From: Frateuria hangzhouensis
GTDB lineage: Bacteria > Pseudomonadota > Gammaproteobacteria > Xanthomonadales > Rhodanobacteraceae
Direction of reading: 5' to 3'
Assembly (NCBI RefSeq): GCF_026410505.1
Contig: NZ_JAPMIU010000005.1
Coordinates: 1-64,000 of the forward strand
Length of the DNA stretch: 64,000 nt
Shown: positions 54,217 to 63,787 of the stretch, in pieces
How positions within the stretch are numbered: the stretch's first letter is position 1
How the letters are laid out: each line of letters begins with the position of its first letter
Notes under the pieces: generated by a model
Database searches by the model: none
What the model was told of the DNA's origin: nothing
Seen by the model: only the letters and a program-made list of their open reading frames with translations
Made by a program: the position numbers and the translations under genes

Positions 54217-55119
54217 ATGGCCAACCCCGTCGATACCGTCCGCATCGTCGAAGTCGGCGCCCGCGACGGCCTGCAGAACGAGAAAACCCTGCTGCCGGCC
54301 GAGGTGAAGATCGCTCTGATCGACCGACTGTCCTCCACCGGCCTGACCACCATCGAGGCGACCAGCTTCGTCAGCCCCAGGTGGGTACCGCAGCTGGCCG
54401 ACGCCTCCGAAGTGTTCGCCGGCATTCGCAAAGTGCCCGGCGTGCGCTACCCCGTGCTGGTACCCAACCTGCAGGGTTACGAGCGGGCGCGGGAGGCCGG
54501 CGCGAGCGAGATCGCCGTGTTCACCGCCGCCAGCGAAGCATTCAACCGCAAGAACATCAACGCGTCCATCGACGAATCGATCGAGCGCTTCGCGCCGGTG
54601 GTCGAGCGCGCCAAGGCCGACGGCGTGGCCGTGCGCGGCTACGTTTCCACCGTGCTCGGCTGTCCCTACCAGGGCGAAGTGCCGGTTGCGGACGTGGTGC
54701 GGGTCGCCGAGCGGCTGCATGCCCTGGGCTGCTACGAGATTTCGCTGGGCGACACCATCGGCGTGGGCACGCCGGCCAGGGCGCGCGCGATGCTGCGCGC
54801 GGTGGCGCAAGCCGTGCCGATGCAGGCGCTGGCGGTGCATTTCCATGACACCTACGGCCAGGCATTGGCGAACATACTGGCCTGCCTGGAGGAAGGCGTG
54901 CGCGTGGTCGACAGCGCGGTGTCCGGCACCGGCGGCTGCCCGTATGCCAAGGGTGCCACCGGCAACGTCGCCAGCGAGGACGTGGTGTACATGCTGCATG
55001 GCATGGGCATGCATACCGGCGTTGACCTGGATCTGCTGATCGCCACCGGCGCCTGGCTTTCGGCGCAGCTGCACAAAGAGACGGCCAGCCGCGTCACCCG
55101 CGCGCGCACCGCGGCCTGA
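54217..55119 (+). CDS. liuE: Hydroxymethylglutaryl-CoA lyase
   Basis: 300 residues: EVGARDGLQNEK (metal-binding Asp), SFVSPRWVPQLADA, STVLGCPYQGEV, HFHDTYGQALAN (metal His) and the catalytic-loop signature GGCPYAKGATGNVASEDVVYM with its Cys. It cleaves HMG-CoA to acetoacetate and acetyl-CoA, the last step of leucine degradation, completing the pathway begun at 24 kb. Divergent from rpmI. Confidence 0.94.
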   Translation: MANPVDTVRIVEVGARDGLQNEKTLLPAEVKIALIDRLSSTGLTTIEATSFVSPRWVPQLADASEVFAGIRKVPGVRYPVLVPNLQGYERAREAGASEIAVFTAASEAFNRKNINASIDESIERFAPVVERAKADGVAVRGYVSTVLGCPYQGEVPVADVVRVAERLHALGCYEISLGDTIGVGTPARARAMLRAVAQAVPMQALAVHFHDTYGQALANILACLEEGVRVVDSAVSGTGGCPYAKGATGNVASEDVVYMLHGMGMHTGVDLDLLIATGAWLSAQLHKETASRVTRARTAA

Positions 55120-55126
55120 AGAACTT

Positions 55127-55338
55127 GCAGGGGCCCACTCGTGGGCGGTTTTGTCGGCAACGGCAAAGGGCATCGCCCACGAGTACAGGGAACCTCGAAA
55201 AACCCCGAAAGCTTTCGACGCCCACTGTAGAGCCCACTTGTGGGCGATGCTTTTGGCGGTGGCGTAAGGGCATCGCCCACAACTGGGCTCCTGCAAAAAA
55301 CGTCGCACGAATGGAGCTATTCGAGGCTCCCTACAGGG
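55127..55338. repeat. REP cluster nested in an outer inverted repeat
   Basis: A partial TAGGAGCCC-family copy (55127-55186) and a full doublet (55225-55294). An 18-base sequence occurs inverted on both sides of the full doublet: tacagggaacctcgaa (55184-55199) and ttcgaggctccctaca (55320-55335). The same 18-mer is at 1233-1250 and 20095-20112 beside other REPs. Confidence 0.8.
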
Positions 55339-55371
55339 TCGCGGCTGGCTGGGTAGAATCGGCCGATCCCA

Positions 55372-55875
55372 TTGACGATTACCCCCGTGACCACTTCCTA
55401 CCTGATCCGCCCGATCCAGCTCGACGACAACGCGGCCATGGCCTCGGTCATCCGTACGGTCATGCCCGAATTCGGTGCCGACGGCCCCGGTTTCGCGATC
55501 CACGACGCCGAAGTCGACCACATGGCCGAAGCCTACGCGCGCCCGGGCTGCGCCTATTTCGTGATCGAGCGCGATGGCGTGGTGATCGGCGGCGCGGGCG
55601 TGGCGCCACTGGACGGCGGCGAGCCGGACGTGTGCGAGTTGCGCAAGATGTACTTCCTGCCGCAGTCGCGCGGCATCGGCGCGGGCGCCGCGATGATGCA
55701 GCGCTGCCTGGATACGGCACGCGTTCTGGGCTACCGCCGCTGCTACCTGGAAACTCTCACCGGCATGGAGGCGGCGCAGGCGCTCTACTTGCGCAGTGGC
55801 TTCCATCCCATCTGCGAGGCCATGGGCGGCACCGGCCACCACGGTTGCGACCGCTACTACCTGCGCGAGCTCTAG
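55372..55875 (+). CDS. GNAT-family N-acetyltransferase
   Basis: 167 residues. GNAT fold with the acetyl-CoA loop in LRKMYFLPQSRGIGAGAAMM (R/QxxGxG/A) and motif B LETLTGMEAAQALYLRSGF. Substrate unknown. It is followed 2 bases later by a second, unrelated GNAT gene, so both are likely co-transcribed. Confidence 0.87.
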   Translation: MTITPVTTSYLIRPIQLDDNAAMASVIRTVMPEFGADGPGFAIHDAEVDHMAEAYARPGCAYFVIERDGVVIGGAGVAPLDGGEPDVCELRKMYFLPQSRGIGAGAAMMQRCLDTARVLGYRRCYLETLTGMEAAQALYLRSGFHPICEAMGGTGHHGCDRYYLREL

Positions 55876-55877
55876 CC

Positions 55878-56456
55878 GTGATCCGCATCGCCGGCCCGGA
55901 TGACGCCGCGGCGATCCATGCGATCTACGCCCCGTCGGTCACACACGGCGTAGCCACCTTCGAAACCACCCCGCCCGGCGTGGTGGCGATGCGCGATCGC
56001 ATCGAGGCCCGCCTGGCGCACTACCCGTGGCTGGTGAGGGAAAGCGGCGGCGAGCTACTGGCTTACGCCTACGCCAGCCGCTTCCGCGAGCGCGCGGCCT
56101 ACGACTGGATCGCCGAAACCTCGATCTACGTGCGCGAGGATGCGCAGCGCCGCGGCATCGCCCGGCACCTGTACGGCGTGCTGCTGGAGGCGATGCGGCT
56201 GCAGGGCATCAACCAGGCGGTTGGCGTGATCACCCTGCCCGGCGAGGCCAGCGTGCGGATACACGAGGCGATGGGCTTCGCGCCGGCCGGTGTGTGGCGG
56301 CAGAGCGGCTACAAGCTCGACCGCTGGTGGGACGTCGGGGTATGGCAGAAGACCTTGCAGACGCCAGCCGCGGTGCCGGCACGGGTGGTGCCGTTTGCGG
56401 CGTTACGCGAGTCCGACGAACTGCGGCGCCTGCTCGAAAACGCGCGCTCCTTGTAA
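55878..56456 (+). CDS. GNAT acetyltransferase, phosphinothricin-acetyltransferase-like
   Basis: 192 residues from a GTG at 55878. The PAT subfamily pattern is clear: AIYAPSVTHGVATFETTPP, YAYASRFRERAAYDWIAETS, IYVREDAQRRGIARHLYGVL and GFAPAGVWRQSGYKLDRWWDVG. Such enzymes acetylate amino-acid analogues (phosphinothricin, methionine sulfoximine). A C-terminal extension of about 30 residues runs into a REP repeat whose TAA is the stop codon. Confidence 0.88.
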   Translation: MIRIAGPDDAAAIHAIYAPSVTHGVATFETTPPGVVAMRDRIEARLAHYPWLVRESGGELLAYAYASRFRERAAYDWIAETSIYVREDAQRRGIARHLYGVLLEAMRLQGINQAVGVITLPGEASVRIHEAMGFAPAGVWRQSGYKLDRWWDVGVWQKTLQTPAAVPARVVPFAALRESDELRRLLENARSL

Positions 56457-56525
56457 GAGCCCACTTGTGGGCGATGCTTTTTCACGGCGCGGCCAAGAGC
56501 ATCGCCCACAAGTGGGCTCCTACAA
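56451..56525. repeat. REP doublet overlapping a GNAT stop codon
   Basis: ttgtaagagcccacttgtgggcgatgc paired with gcatcgcccacaagtgggctcctacaa. The TAA in the first arm ends the acetyltransferase. Confidence 0.9.
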
Positions 56526-56543
56526 AAAGGCGTGGCGGGTTGG

Positions 56544-57338
56544 TTAGACGGCGACGGGCGCCTTGATCGCCGGGTGAGGCGCGTAGCCCTCCAGCGTGAT
56601 GTCCTCGAAGCAAAAATCCTCCAGCGCCCGCACGTCCGGATTCAACACCACGCGCGGCGACGCTTTCGGCTCACGACCAAGCTGCAGCCGCGCCTGCTCC
56701 ACATGGTTGTTGTACAGGTGCGCATCACCCAGCGTGTGCACGAAATCGCCTACGCCCAGGCCGCACACCTGCGCCACCATGTGGGTGAGCAGCGCGTAGC
56801 TGGCGATGTTGAAAGGCACGCCCAGGAAGATGTCGCCGGAACGCTGGTAGAGCTGGCAACTGAGCTTGCCGTCGGCGACGTAGAACTGGAACAGCGTGTG
56901 GCAGGGCATCAGCGCCATCTTCGGCAGCTCGCCCACGTTCCAGGCGCTGACGATCAGGCGCCTGGAATCGGGATTGCGGCGGATCTCCTCGACCACCCAG
57001 CGAAGCTGGTCGACGGCGCCGCCATCGGCCGTCGGCCAGGCGCGCCACTGCTTGCCGTAGACCGGGCCCAGGTTGCCCTCGGCGTCGGCCCACTCGTCCC
57101 AGATGCTGACGCCGTGTTCCTTCAGATAGGCGATGTTGGTGTCGCCGCGCAGGAACCAGATCAGCTCGTGCACGACCGACTTCCAGTGCACCTTCTTGGT
57201 GGTGACCAGCGGGAAGCCTTCGTTGAGATCGAAGCGCATCTGCCAGCCGAACACGCTTTTCGTGCCGGTGCCGGTGCGGTCGGTCTTTTCCGTGCCGTGG
57301 TGGAGGACGTGGTCGAGCAGGTCGAGGTAGGTGCGCAT
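56544..57338 (-). CDS. thyA: Thymidylate synthase
   Basis: 264 residues, same length as E. coli ThyA. Folate and nucleotide residues are intact: [30 protein letters not shown], catalytic Cys in [30 protein letters not shown] with the uracil-selecting Asn, and [10 protein letters not shown]. It makes dTMP from dUMP using methylene-THF. In many gammaproteobacteria thyA follows lgt; here lgt is nearby (58552) but separated by a divergent gene. Confidence 0.97.
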   Translation of the reverse strand: MRTYLDLLDHVLHHGTEKTDRTGTGTKSVFGWQMRFDLNEGFPLVTTKKVHWKSVVHELIWFLRGDTNIAYLKEHGVSIWDEWADAEGNLGPVYGKQWRAWPTADGGAVDQLRWVVEEIRRNPDSRRLIVSAWNVGELPKMALMPCHTLFQFYVADGKLSCQLYQRSGDIFLGVPFNIASYALLTHMVAQVCGLGVGDFVHTLGDAHLYNNHVEQARLQLGREPKASPRVVLNPDVRALEDFCFEDITLEGYAPHPAIKAPVAV

Positions 57339-57459
57339 GGGGGGATTCTAGCGGGAGGGCGCGAGCCGGGGTCGCCTCGGCCAGCCGGTGACATCCGTCA
57401 CTCCCCGCGCCACCCCGGACCGCCCTAGACTCGTGGCCTTTCCCCAAGGGATGGCCAAC

Positions 57460-58470
57460 ATGACGCAGTGGTATTTCAGCTACGGCAACAACGAACGCAT
57501 CGGCCCGCTGGATGACGAGGCTGCCCGCGCGCAGGCGCGCAGCCGCCCCGATGGCTATTGCTGGAAGGAAGGCTTCGGCGAATGGCGGCCGATCCACAGC
57601 GTCTTCCAGCCGGCCAGCGACCTGGCGGTCGCGCCGCCGCCCGTCCCGGCCGGCCGCTACGGCAACGCCGACGAGGTCGACTACCGCATCGTCGGTGGCG
57701 ACATGCAGTTCGTCGAGGTGGAACTCGATCCGGGCGAGAGCGCGATCGCCGAGGCCGGTTCGCTCATGTACAAAGAGTCGGCGGTGCAGATGGACACCGT
57801 GTTCGGCGACGGTTCCACCGCGGCCCAGGGCGGCAGCGGCCTGATGGGCAAGCTGCTCTCGGCGGGCAAGCGCGTGATCACCGGCGAAAGCCTGTTCACC
57901 ACGGTGTTTACCCACACCGGCAACGGCAAGGCCAAGGTGGCCTTCGCCGCGCCCTACCCCGGCACGGTGATGGCGATGAAGCTGTCCGAGCACGGCGGGC
58001 GGCTGATCTGCCAGAAGGATTCGTTCCTGGCCGGCGCGCGCGGCGTGCAGTTGGGCATCTATTTCCAGCGCAAGATCCTCACCGGCCTGTTCGGCGGCGA
58101 GGGCTTCATCATGCAGAAGCTCGAGGGCGACGGCTGGGTGTTCGTGCACGCCGGCGGCACCGTGGTCGAGCGCGAGCTCAAGCCCGGCGAGCGGCTGGAT
58201 GTGGACACCGGCTGCGTGGTTGCCTTCCACGACACGATAAACATGGACGTGCACACCGTCGGCGGCATCAAGAGCATGCTGTTCGGCGGCGAAGGCATGT
58301 TCCTGGCCTCGCTGACCGGCCCGGGCAAGGTGTGGTTGCAGTCGCTGCCGTTCTCGCGCATGGCTGGACGCATGCTGGCGGCGGCGCCGCAGGGCGGCGG
58401 CCAGCGCCGTGGCGAGGGTTCGGTGCTCGGTGGCCTGGGCGACCTGCTCGGCGGCGACCGCAACTTCTGA
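57460..58470 (+). CDS. GYF_2-AIM24 (TIGR00266) domain protein
   Basis: 336 residues from the ATG at 57460 (AAGGG at usable spacing; 57451 also possible). An N-terminal GYF_2 domain (about 1-50, WYFSYGNNERIGPLDDEAAR and GFGEWRP) is followed by a linker and an AIM24/TIGR00266 beta-helical domain (70-300: ESAIAEAGSLMYKE, FLAGARGVQLGIYFQRKI, LTGPGKVWLQSLP). Function in bacteria is uncharacterised. The C-terminus is Gly/Arg-rich (QGGGQRRGEGSVLGGLGDLL). Divergent from thyA. Confidence 0.88.
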   Translation: MTQWYFSYGNNERIGPLDDEAARAQARSRPDGYCWKEGFGEWRPIHSVFQPASDLAVAPPPVPAGRYGNADEVDYRIVGGDMQFVEVELDPGESAIAEAGSLMYKESAVQMDTVFGDGSTAAQGGSGLMGKLLSAGKRVITGESLFTTVFTHTGNGKAKVAFAAPYPGTVMAMKLSEHGGRLICQKDSFLAGARGVQLGIYFQRKILTGLFGGEGFIMQKLEGDGWVFVHAGGTVVERELKPGERLDVDTGCVVAFHDTINMDVHTVGGIKSMLFGGEGMFLASLTGPGKVWLQSLPFSRMAGRMLAAAPQGGGQRRGEGSVLGGLGDLLGGDRNF

Positions 58471-58476
58471 TGGCTA

Positions 58477-58544
58477 CGTAGGGTGGGCTTCAGTCCGCCG
58501 GCCGTCCGGCCGGAAAGCATGGTCGGCTGAAGCCCACCCTACGA
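58477..58544. repeat. REP doublet, GTAGGGTGGG family
   Basis: acgtagggtgggcttcagtccgcc paired with ggctgaagcccaccctacgagg, between the convergent AIM24 and lgt genes. Confidence 0.9.
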
Positions 58545-58551
58545 GGCAGGT

Positions 58552-59430
58552 TCAATGCGCCGCCGGCACCAGCGTCGGTGCCCGGCGCGACAGCGCCACC
58601 AGCACCAGGCCAACCAGGATCAACGGCAGCGATTGCACCTGCCCCATCGTCAGCCAGCCCCAGGCCAGGTAACCGAGCTGCGGGTCGGGCACGCGCACGA
58701 ATTCGATGGCGAAACGGAAGCAGCCGTACATCAGCGCGAACAGGCCCGATATCAGGTAGCGCGGGCGAGGCTTCATCGACACCAGCCATAGCACCGCGAA
58801 CATCACCAGGCCTTCGAACGCCATCTCGTACAGCTGCGAGGGATGCCGCGGCAACCCACCGTACTGCGACAGCTGCTGCGCCAGCAGGGGCTGGTCGTGG
58901 GCCAGCTGCACGTCTTCCAGCTTCGCGTTGGGGAAGATCATCGCCCACGGCGCGTCGGTGGGCTTGCCCCACAGCTCGCCGTTGATGAAATTGCCCAGCC
59001 GCCCGAGCCCCAGGCCCAGCGGCACCAGCGGTGCCACGAAATCCATGGTGTCGAAGAAATGCAGCCGGTGGCGCCGCGACCACCACCAGGCCGCCGCCAG
59101 CACACCGAGCAGGCCGCCGTGGAAGCTCATGCCGCCGTCCCACACCTTGAACAGCGCCAGCGGCTCGGTCCAGATCCACTGCAGTCCGCCGGCGTAATAA
59201 AACAGCATGTACCAGATGCGCCCGCCCACGATGATGCCGAGCATGGCGTAGAAGGCCAGGTCGCTGAGCGCGTCGCGGCTCACCGGCAGCCGTCCCTGCT
59301 GGCGCCGCCGTTCGCCCAGCAGGCCCGCCGCCAGGAAACCCAGCAGGTACATCAGGCCGTACCAGTGCACCTGCACGGGACCGATGTGGAAGGCGACCGG
59401 GTCGAACTGGACGGTGAAAGGCTGGGTCAT
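58552..59430 (-). CDS. lgt: Prolipoprotein diacylglyceryl transferase
   Basis: 292 residues from the ATG at 59430. About seven TM helices; the Lgt signature [20 protein letters not shown] and the essential region [15 protein letters not shown] with [11 protein letters not shown] are present. It transfers diacylglycerol from phosphatidylglycerol to the lipobox Cys of prolipoproteins, the first step for the several lipoproteins encoded in this window. Confidence 0.96.
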   Translation of the reverse strand: MTQPFTVQFDPVAFHIGPVQVHWYGLMYLLGFLAAGLLGERRRQQGRLPVSRDALSDLAFYAMLGIIVGGRIWYMLFYYAGGLQWIWTEPLALFKVWDGGMSFHGGLLGVLAAAWWWSRRHRLHFFDTMDFVAPLVPLGLGLGRLGNFINGELWGKPTDAPWAMIFPNAKLEDVQLAHDQPLLAQQLSQYGGLPRHPSQLYEMAFEGLVMFAVLWLVSMKPRPRYLISGLFALMYGCFRFAIEFVRVPDPQLGYLAWGWLTMGQVQSLPLILVGLVLVALSRRAPTLVPAAH

Positions 59431-59614
59431 CGGTGGAAGACTGGCGGGCAAAGGCCAAGTGTAGCCGGCCACGACCGGAGCGGCGCGGAACCTTCCGGCG
59501 GGCGCCCCTCGCGACTAGAATCGGTGGCACGCGAAGCGGCATGGGGATGCCGCCTGGCCGGTCGCCGCGCTCCCGGCGGCCGGGTCCGTAACCAGGAGTT
59601 CAAGGGGGAAAGGG

Positions 59615-61564
59615 ATGATGAATCGATACACGCGGGCCGCGCTGTGCGCGGCTGCGCTGCTGGCGCCCGCCATCGCCGCGGCGGTCGACCTGCTGCCGGT
59701 GGAAGACTTCGCGCGCCATCCGGCGCTGTCCATGCCGCGGCTCTCGCCGGACGGCAAGTACATCGCCATGCGCTGGGACGAGGGCAGTTCGCACGCGCTG
59801 GTGATCTACCGCGTCGAGGACATGTCCAAGCCCGCCAGCATGCTGCGGATGCCCAAGTACGAGTTGCCGGCGGGCATCACCTGGGTCAGCCCGACCCGGC
59901 TGGTGGTGGAAAAGGGCAAGGAAATGGGTTCGCTGGACATGCCGCAGCTCACCGGCGAGATCATCGCCACCGACGTGGACGGCAAGCACCAGGATTACCT
60001 GTACGGCTACGAGGTCAAGTACAGCTCGCGCGCCACCACGCGCGGCACCGACCGCGGCTGGGGTTTTGTCGACGGCCTGCCAGAGCGCGCCAACGGGCAC
60101 TTCTACATGGCTGCGCGGCCGTGGGACAGCCCCGACCACAGCTATCTGTACGACGTCGACGCCAGCATCAACGCCCGCCACCTGGTCGGCGATATCAGCG
60201 AGGGCGACATGAGTTTCATGGTGGGCGCCGACGGCCAGGCGCATTACGCCTATGGCCGCAACGAGGACTACGACTACGTCGTCTACCACCGCCGGAACGA
60301 TCGCTGGCAACGCCTGTCCCCGGATCAGATCGGCGGCTCGTTCGCCCCGATCTCCTCCGCCCCGGACCAGCAGCGCGTCTACGCCATGTACGACGCCAGC
60401 GGCGGCCCGCTGTCGCTGGTCGAGCAGGACGAACTGGGCAGCAACCGCAAAGTGCTCGCCGCCGCGGGTTTCGGCAGCATCGCCGGCATCGAATGGACGC
60501 CGCTGCCGCACCGGCCGTTCGCGACCATTCCCGATACCGGCCTGCCGCAGGTCAGCTACATCGACCCGAACCTGCCGGCCGCCAAGCTCCATCGCGCGCT
60601 CGCGATGAAGTTCCCCGGCCAGTACGTGCACTTCATCGACTACAGCGAAGACGGCGGGCAACTTTTGTTCAGCGTCTCGGGGGATCGCAACCCTGGCGAG
60701 TTCTTTTTGATCGACACGCACACCTTCAAGGTGCGCGGCCTGTTCAAGGCGGCGCCGTGGATCGACCCGTCGAAGATGGCCGAACGCCGCCCGCTGCGCT
60801 TCAAGGCCAGCGACGGTACCGAACTGGAAGCCATCCTTACCCTGCCCCCCGGCCGCGGCGAGACCAACCTGCCGATGGTGCTGCTGCCGCATGGCGGCCC
60901 GATCGGGGTGAGCGACGACTGGTTCTACGACGGCGACGCACAGTTCCTGGCCAATCGCGGCTACCTGGTGTTGCAGGTCAACTACCGCGGTTCGGGCGGG
61001 CGCGGTTCGGACTTCAAGGTAGCGGGCTACCTCAAGTGGGGTACGCGCATCCAGCAGGATCTGATCGACGGCGTCAAATGGGCCATCGACCAGCACTACG
61101 CCGACGCTTCCCGCGTGTGCGTCTACGGCGGCAGCTTCGGCGGCTACTCGGCGATGATGACGGTGATCCGCGCGCCGGGCATGTTCAAGTGCGCGGTGGG
61201 CTATGCCGGCGTTTACGACCTGAAGATGATGTACAAGAAGGGCGATATCCGCAGCCGCGAGAGCGGCCGCAGCTATCTCACCACGGTGATCGGCCGCAAC
61301 GACGCGGAGCTGGACGCCAACTCGCCCGACAAGCTGGCCGGCCAGATCACCGTACCGGTGCTGCTGATCCACGGCGAGGACGACGAACGCGCGCCTTTTG
61401 CCCAGGCCAAGGCCATGCGCGCCGCGCTCGATGCCGCGCACAAGCCCTACGAATGGATGAGCAAGCCCGACGAAGGCCACGGCTTCTACGACGAGCAGAA
61501 CCGTGTGGACCTCTACAACGCGCTGCAGGCGTTCCTGGAGAAGCACATCGGCAAGGGCGCCTGA
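59615..61564 (+). CDS. Prolyl oligopeptidase family (S9) peptidase, exported
   Basis: 649 residues. Signal peptide (about 1-22; CAAALLAPAIAAA) precedes a beta-propeller region (30-390) and the alpha/beta-hydrolase domain (400-649), with Ser in VYGGSFGGYSAMMTVI, Asp in HGEDDERAPF and His in DEGHGFYDEQN. It is similar to periplasmic dipeptidyl/acylaminoacyl peptidases of xanthomonads. The product probably acts on short peptides in the periplasm. Single gene with a terminator. Confidence 0.9.
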   Translation: MMNRYTRAALCAAALLAPAIAAAVDLLPVEDFARHPALSMPRLSPDGKYIAMRWDEGSSHALVIYRVEDMSKPASMLRMPKYELPAGITWVSPTRLVVEKGKEMGSLDMPQLTGEIIATDVDGKHQDYLYGYEVKYSSRATTRGTDRGWGFVDGLPERANGHFYMAARPWDSPDHSYLYDVDASINARHLVGDISEGDMSFMVGADGQAHYAYGRNEDYDYVVYHRRNDRWQRLSPDQIGGSFAPISSAPDQQRVYAMYDASGGPLSLVEQDELGSNRKVLAAAGFGSIAGIEWTPLPHRPFATIPDTGLPQVSYIDPNLPAAKLHRALAMKFPGQYVHFIDYSEDGGQLLFSVSGDRNPGEFFLIDTHTFKVRGLFKAAPWIDPSKMAERRPLRFKASDGTELEAILTLPPGRGETNLPMVLLPHGGPIGVSDDWFYDGDAQFLANRGYLVLQVNYRGSGGRGSDFKVAGYLKWGTRIQQDLIDGVKWAIDQHYADASRVCVYGGSFGGYSAMMTVIRAPGMFKCAVGYAGVYDLKMMYKKGDIRSRESGRSYLTTVIGRNDAELDANSPDKLAGQITVPVLLIHGEDDERAPFAQAKAMRAALDAAHKPYEWMSKPDEGHGFYDEQNRVDLYNALQAFLEKHIGKGA

Positions 61565-61594
61565 AAACGCTCTGCGTCGCTCACTTCGTCATGG

Positions 61595-61623
61595 AAAAGG
61601 CCGCCCTTGGGCGGCCTTTTTTT
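61595..61623. terminator. Bidirectional terminator between the S9 peptidase and TPM genes
   Basis: aaaaggccgcccttgggcggccttttttt: a 7-8 bp stem flanked by A4 and T7. Confidence 0.92.
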
Positions 61624-62126
61624 CAGAGCAACACCGGCCGGTCGGGCAATTCGTCCGGGTTATCCCGATCGCCCGCCGGAAAATGCTCGCGCAACAGGCC
61701 GTGGATGGCGGCCAGGCCGGCCAGGCCGCCATCACGCCAGCGCCCGGCGGCGAAGTGGTCGCGCATGAGCGCACACACGGCGTCCCATTTCGCCTGATCC
61801 ACGCGGTGCACGATGCCGCGGTCGGCCACGATCTCGATGCGCTGCTCCGACAGCAGCAGGTAGATCAGCACGCCGGAATTGTCTTCGGTATCCCACACGC
61901 GCAATTGCGCGAAGACCTCCTGTGCGCGTGTCCGGGCATCCACGCCGGCCAGCACGGCACGCACGGTCAGGCGCGATTCCACTGCAAAGCGCACTTCGCC
62001 CAGGTGATCGCGCTCGCCGGCCGTGACCGCGTCGGCCAACTCGTCAAGCAAGCCCGCGGGAAAGCGCTGGCGCAACTGGAACCAGCCGCCGAACACGTTG
62101 GCGAACAATCGCTGCATCGGCGTCAT
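61623..62126 (-). CDS. TPM-domain protein (YgcG-like, small)
   Basis: 167 residues, a soluble TPM (Psb32/YgcG) domain without signal peptide or TM helix: AGERDHLGEVRFAVES, VFAQLRVWDTEDNSGVLIYL, LSEQRIEIVADRGIVHRV. It is last in the lemA-TPM-TPM operon and starts directly after the preceding stop. The family is linked to membrane-protein quality control but has no settled activity. Confidence 0.87.
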   Translation of the reverse strand: MTPMQRLFANVFGGWFQLRQRFPAGLLDELADAVTAGERDHLGEVRFAVESRLTVRAVLAGVDARTRAQEVFAQLRVWDTEDNSGVLIYLLLSEQRIEIVADRGIVHRVDQAKWDAVCALMRDHFAAGRWRDGGLAGLAAIHGLLREHFPAGDRDNPDELPDRPVLL

Positions 62127-63026
62127 CTACCAGCTCCCCGAAGAACCGCCGCCGCCGAAGCTGCCGCCACCGCCGCTGAAGCCACCCCCGCCGCCGAACC
62201 CGCCGCCGCCGAAGCCACCACCTCCGAAACCGCCGCCACCGAAGCCACCCCAGCCACCCCAACCACCTCGGCCGATCGAGCGCCCGCCACCGCCGGGAAG
62301 CAGCATCAGCACGCCACCGATCACGCCGCCCACCACGGCCATACCCAGGCTGGCGGCAATCAGCCACAGCACGCCGCCGGTAATGCCGATGCCCAGCGGC
62401 GTGCGCACGAACAGATTGGCGCGTCCGAACAGGTTGCGCAGGAAAAAGGCGATGAACACGCCGACCAGCAGCGCCTGCTGGAAACCCAACCCACGGTGTT
62501 CTCGCGGCGCGCCCTGCACCGGCGGCGGCAGCGGCTCGCCGTCGATCAGCTGGGTCATGGCGCCGACCGCATCGAGGATGCCGCCGTAGTAGTCGCCCTC
62601 GCGGAACTTCGGCGCGATGTACTCCCGGATGATGCGCGCCGTGGCGGCATCGGGAATCGCGCCCTCCAGGCCATACCCGACCTCGATGCGCACGCGCCGG
62701 TCATCCTTGGCGACCAGCAGCAGCACACCATCGTCGGTGCCCTTGCGGCCGACCTTGTTCTGCTCGGCCACCGCCAGCGAGTAGCCCTCGATATCCTGCT
62801 CGCCGGTGCTGCCGACCATCAGCACCACCAGCTGCGCGCCCTTGCGCTTTTCCAGCGCGACCAGCTGGGCATCGAGCTGATCGACCTGCTGCGCGCTCAT
62901 CGTGCCGGTCAGGTCGGTGACGTGGCGCTCGAGCGTGGGCACCCCGGCCGCCTGCGCGAAACACCCGGTCGCGACGAACAGCCATGCCAGCAGCAGCCAC
63001 GCCAGCCGTGGCGGGCGATAGGTCAT
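62127..63026 (-). CDS. TPM-domain membrane protein with Gly-rich tail (YgcG/BatE-like)
   Basis: 299 residues. Signal peptide (1-27) leads into a periplasmic TPM domain (30-170: RKGAQLVVLMVGSTGEQDIE, DDGVLLLVAKDDRRVRIEVG), two TM helices (about 185-245) and a Gly/Phe/Ser-rich C-terminus (GGGGFSGGGGSFGGGG). Downstream of lemA, the usual partnership. Function unclear; homologues are tied to cell-surface stress and LemA. Confidence 0.92.
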   Translation of the reverse strand: MTYRPPRLAWLLLAWLFVATGCFAQAAGVPTLERHVTDLTGTMSAQQVDQLDAQLVALEKRKGAQLVVLMVGSTGEQDIEGYSLAVAEQNKVGRKGTDDGVLLLVAKDDRRVRIEVGYGLEGAIPDAATARIIREYIAPKFREGDYYGGILDAVGAMTQLIDGEPLPPPVQGAPREHRGLGFQQALLVGVFIAFFLRNLFGRANLFVRTPLGIGITGGVLWLIAASLGMAVVGGVIGGVLMLLPGGGGRSIGRGGWGGWGGFGGGGFGGGGFGGGGFGGGGGFSGGGGSFGGGGSSGSW

Positions 63027-63027
63027 G

Positions 63028-63651
63028 TCAGTGCGCAGCCGAGGCGGACGGTGCCGGCGCCGCGGTGCCGAAGTCCACGGTCGGTGCGGTGGAAATCGCC
63101 TTCTCGTTCTCCACGCTGAAGTTCGGCTTCACGGTGTAGCCGAACATCTTGGCGGTGAGGTTGTTGGGGAAGGTGCGGATCATCGAGTTGTACTCCTGCA
63201 CCGATTTGACGTAGCGGTTGCGCGCCACGGTGATGCGGTTCTCGGTGCCTTCCAGTTGCGCCTGCAGGTTCTGGAACAGGCCGTTGGCCTTGAGGTCCGG
63301 ATACCGCTCGCTGACCACCATCAGTCGCGACAGCGCGCTGGACAGTTCGCCCTGCGCCTGCTGGAACTGCTTGAGCTTGGCCGCGTCGTCGATCATGTCG
63401 GGGGTGACCTGCACGCTGCCGACGCGGGCACGCGCCTTGGTGACCTCGGTCAGCACGCGCTCCTCGTGCTGGGCATAGCCCTTGACCGTGTTGACCAGGT
63501 TCGGCACCAGGTCGGCGCGACGCTGGTACTGGTTGAGCACTTCGGACCAGGACGCTTTTACCGCTTCGTCCTGGCGCTGGATGGCGTTGTAGCCGCAGCC
63601 GGTGAGCAGCACGGCCAGCAACGACAGCACGAACAGGCGAAGGGTCTTCAT
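63028..63651 (-). CDS. lemA: LemA family protein
   Basis: 207 residues. A lipobox-like N-terminus (LSLLAVLLTGC, Cys18) and the LemA helical repeat: GYNAIQRQDEAVKASWSEVL, NQYQRRADLVPNLVNTVKGY, QLEGTENRITVARNRYVKSV. It is predicted to be a periplasmic, lipid-anchored helical-bundle protein. First gene of the operon with two TPM proteins. Confidence 0.93.
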   Translation of the reverse strand: MKTLRLFVLSLLAVLLTGCGYNAIQRQDEAVKASWSEVLNQYQRRADLVPNLVNTVKGYAQHEERVLTEVTKARARVGSVQVTPDMIDDAAKLKQFQQAQGELSSALSRLMVVSERYPDLKANGLFQNLQAQLEGTENRITVARNRYVKSVQEYNSMIRTFPNNLTAKMFGYTVKPNFSVENEKAISTAPTVDFGTAAPAPSASAAH

Positions 63652-63721
63652 GGAGGCGCTCCGGAGGGGTGAGAACGCCAGCGTAGGGGCACGCTCCCGC
63701 CAGCGTCAACGACGCCCGATG

Positions 63722-63787
63722 CGTAGGGTGGGCTTCAGCCCACCGGTGTTCGGGCGGCAGGTGCCGGTGGGCTGAAGCCCACCCTAC
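63722..63787. repeat. REP doublet overlapping the dgkA stop
   Basis: gcgtagggtgggcttcagcccacc paired with ggtgggctgaagcccaccctacatg. The TAG read on the minus strand ends dgkA. Confidence 0.9.

Noticed and set aside
58843-61797. Rightward 984-codon open frame through lgt and the S9 peptidase
   Set aside because: Out of frame with the S9 peptidase and antisense to lgt; low-complexity Arg/Gln/His composition.
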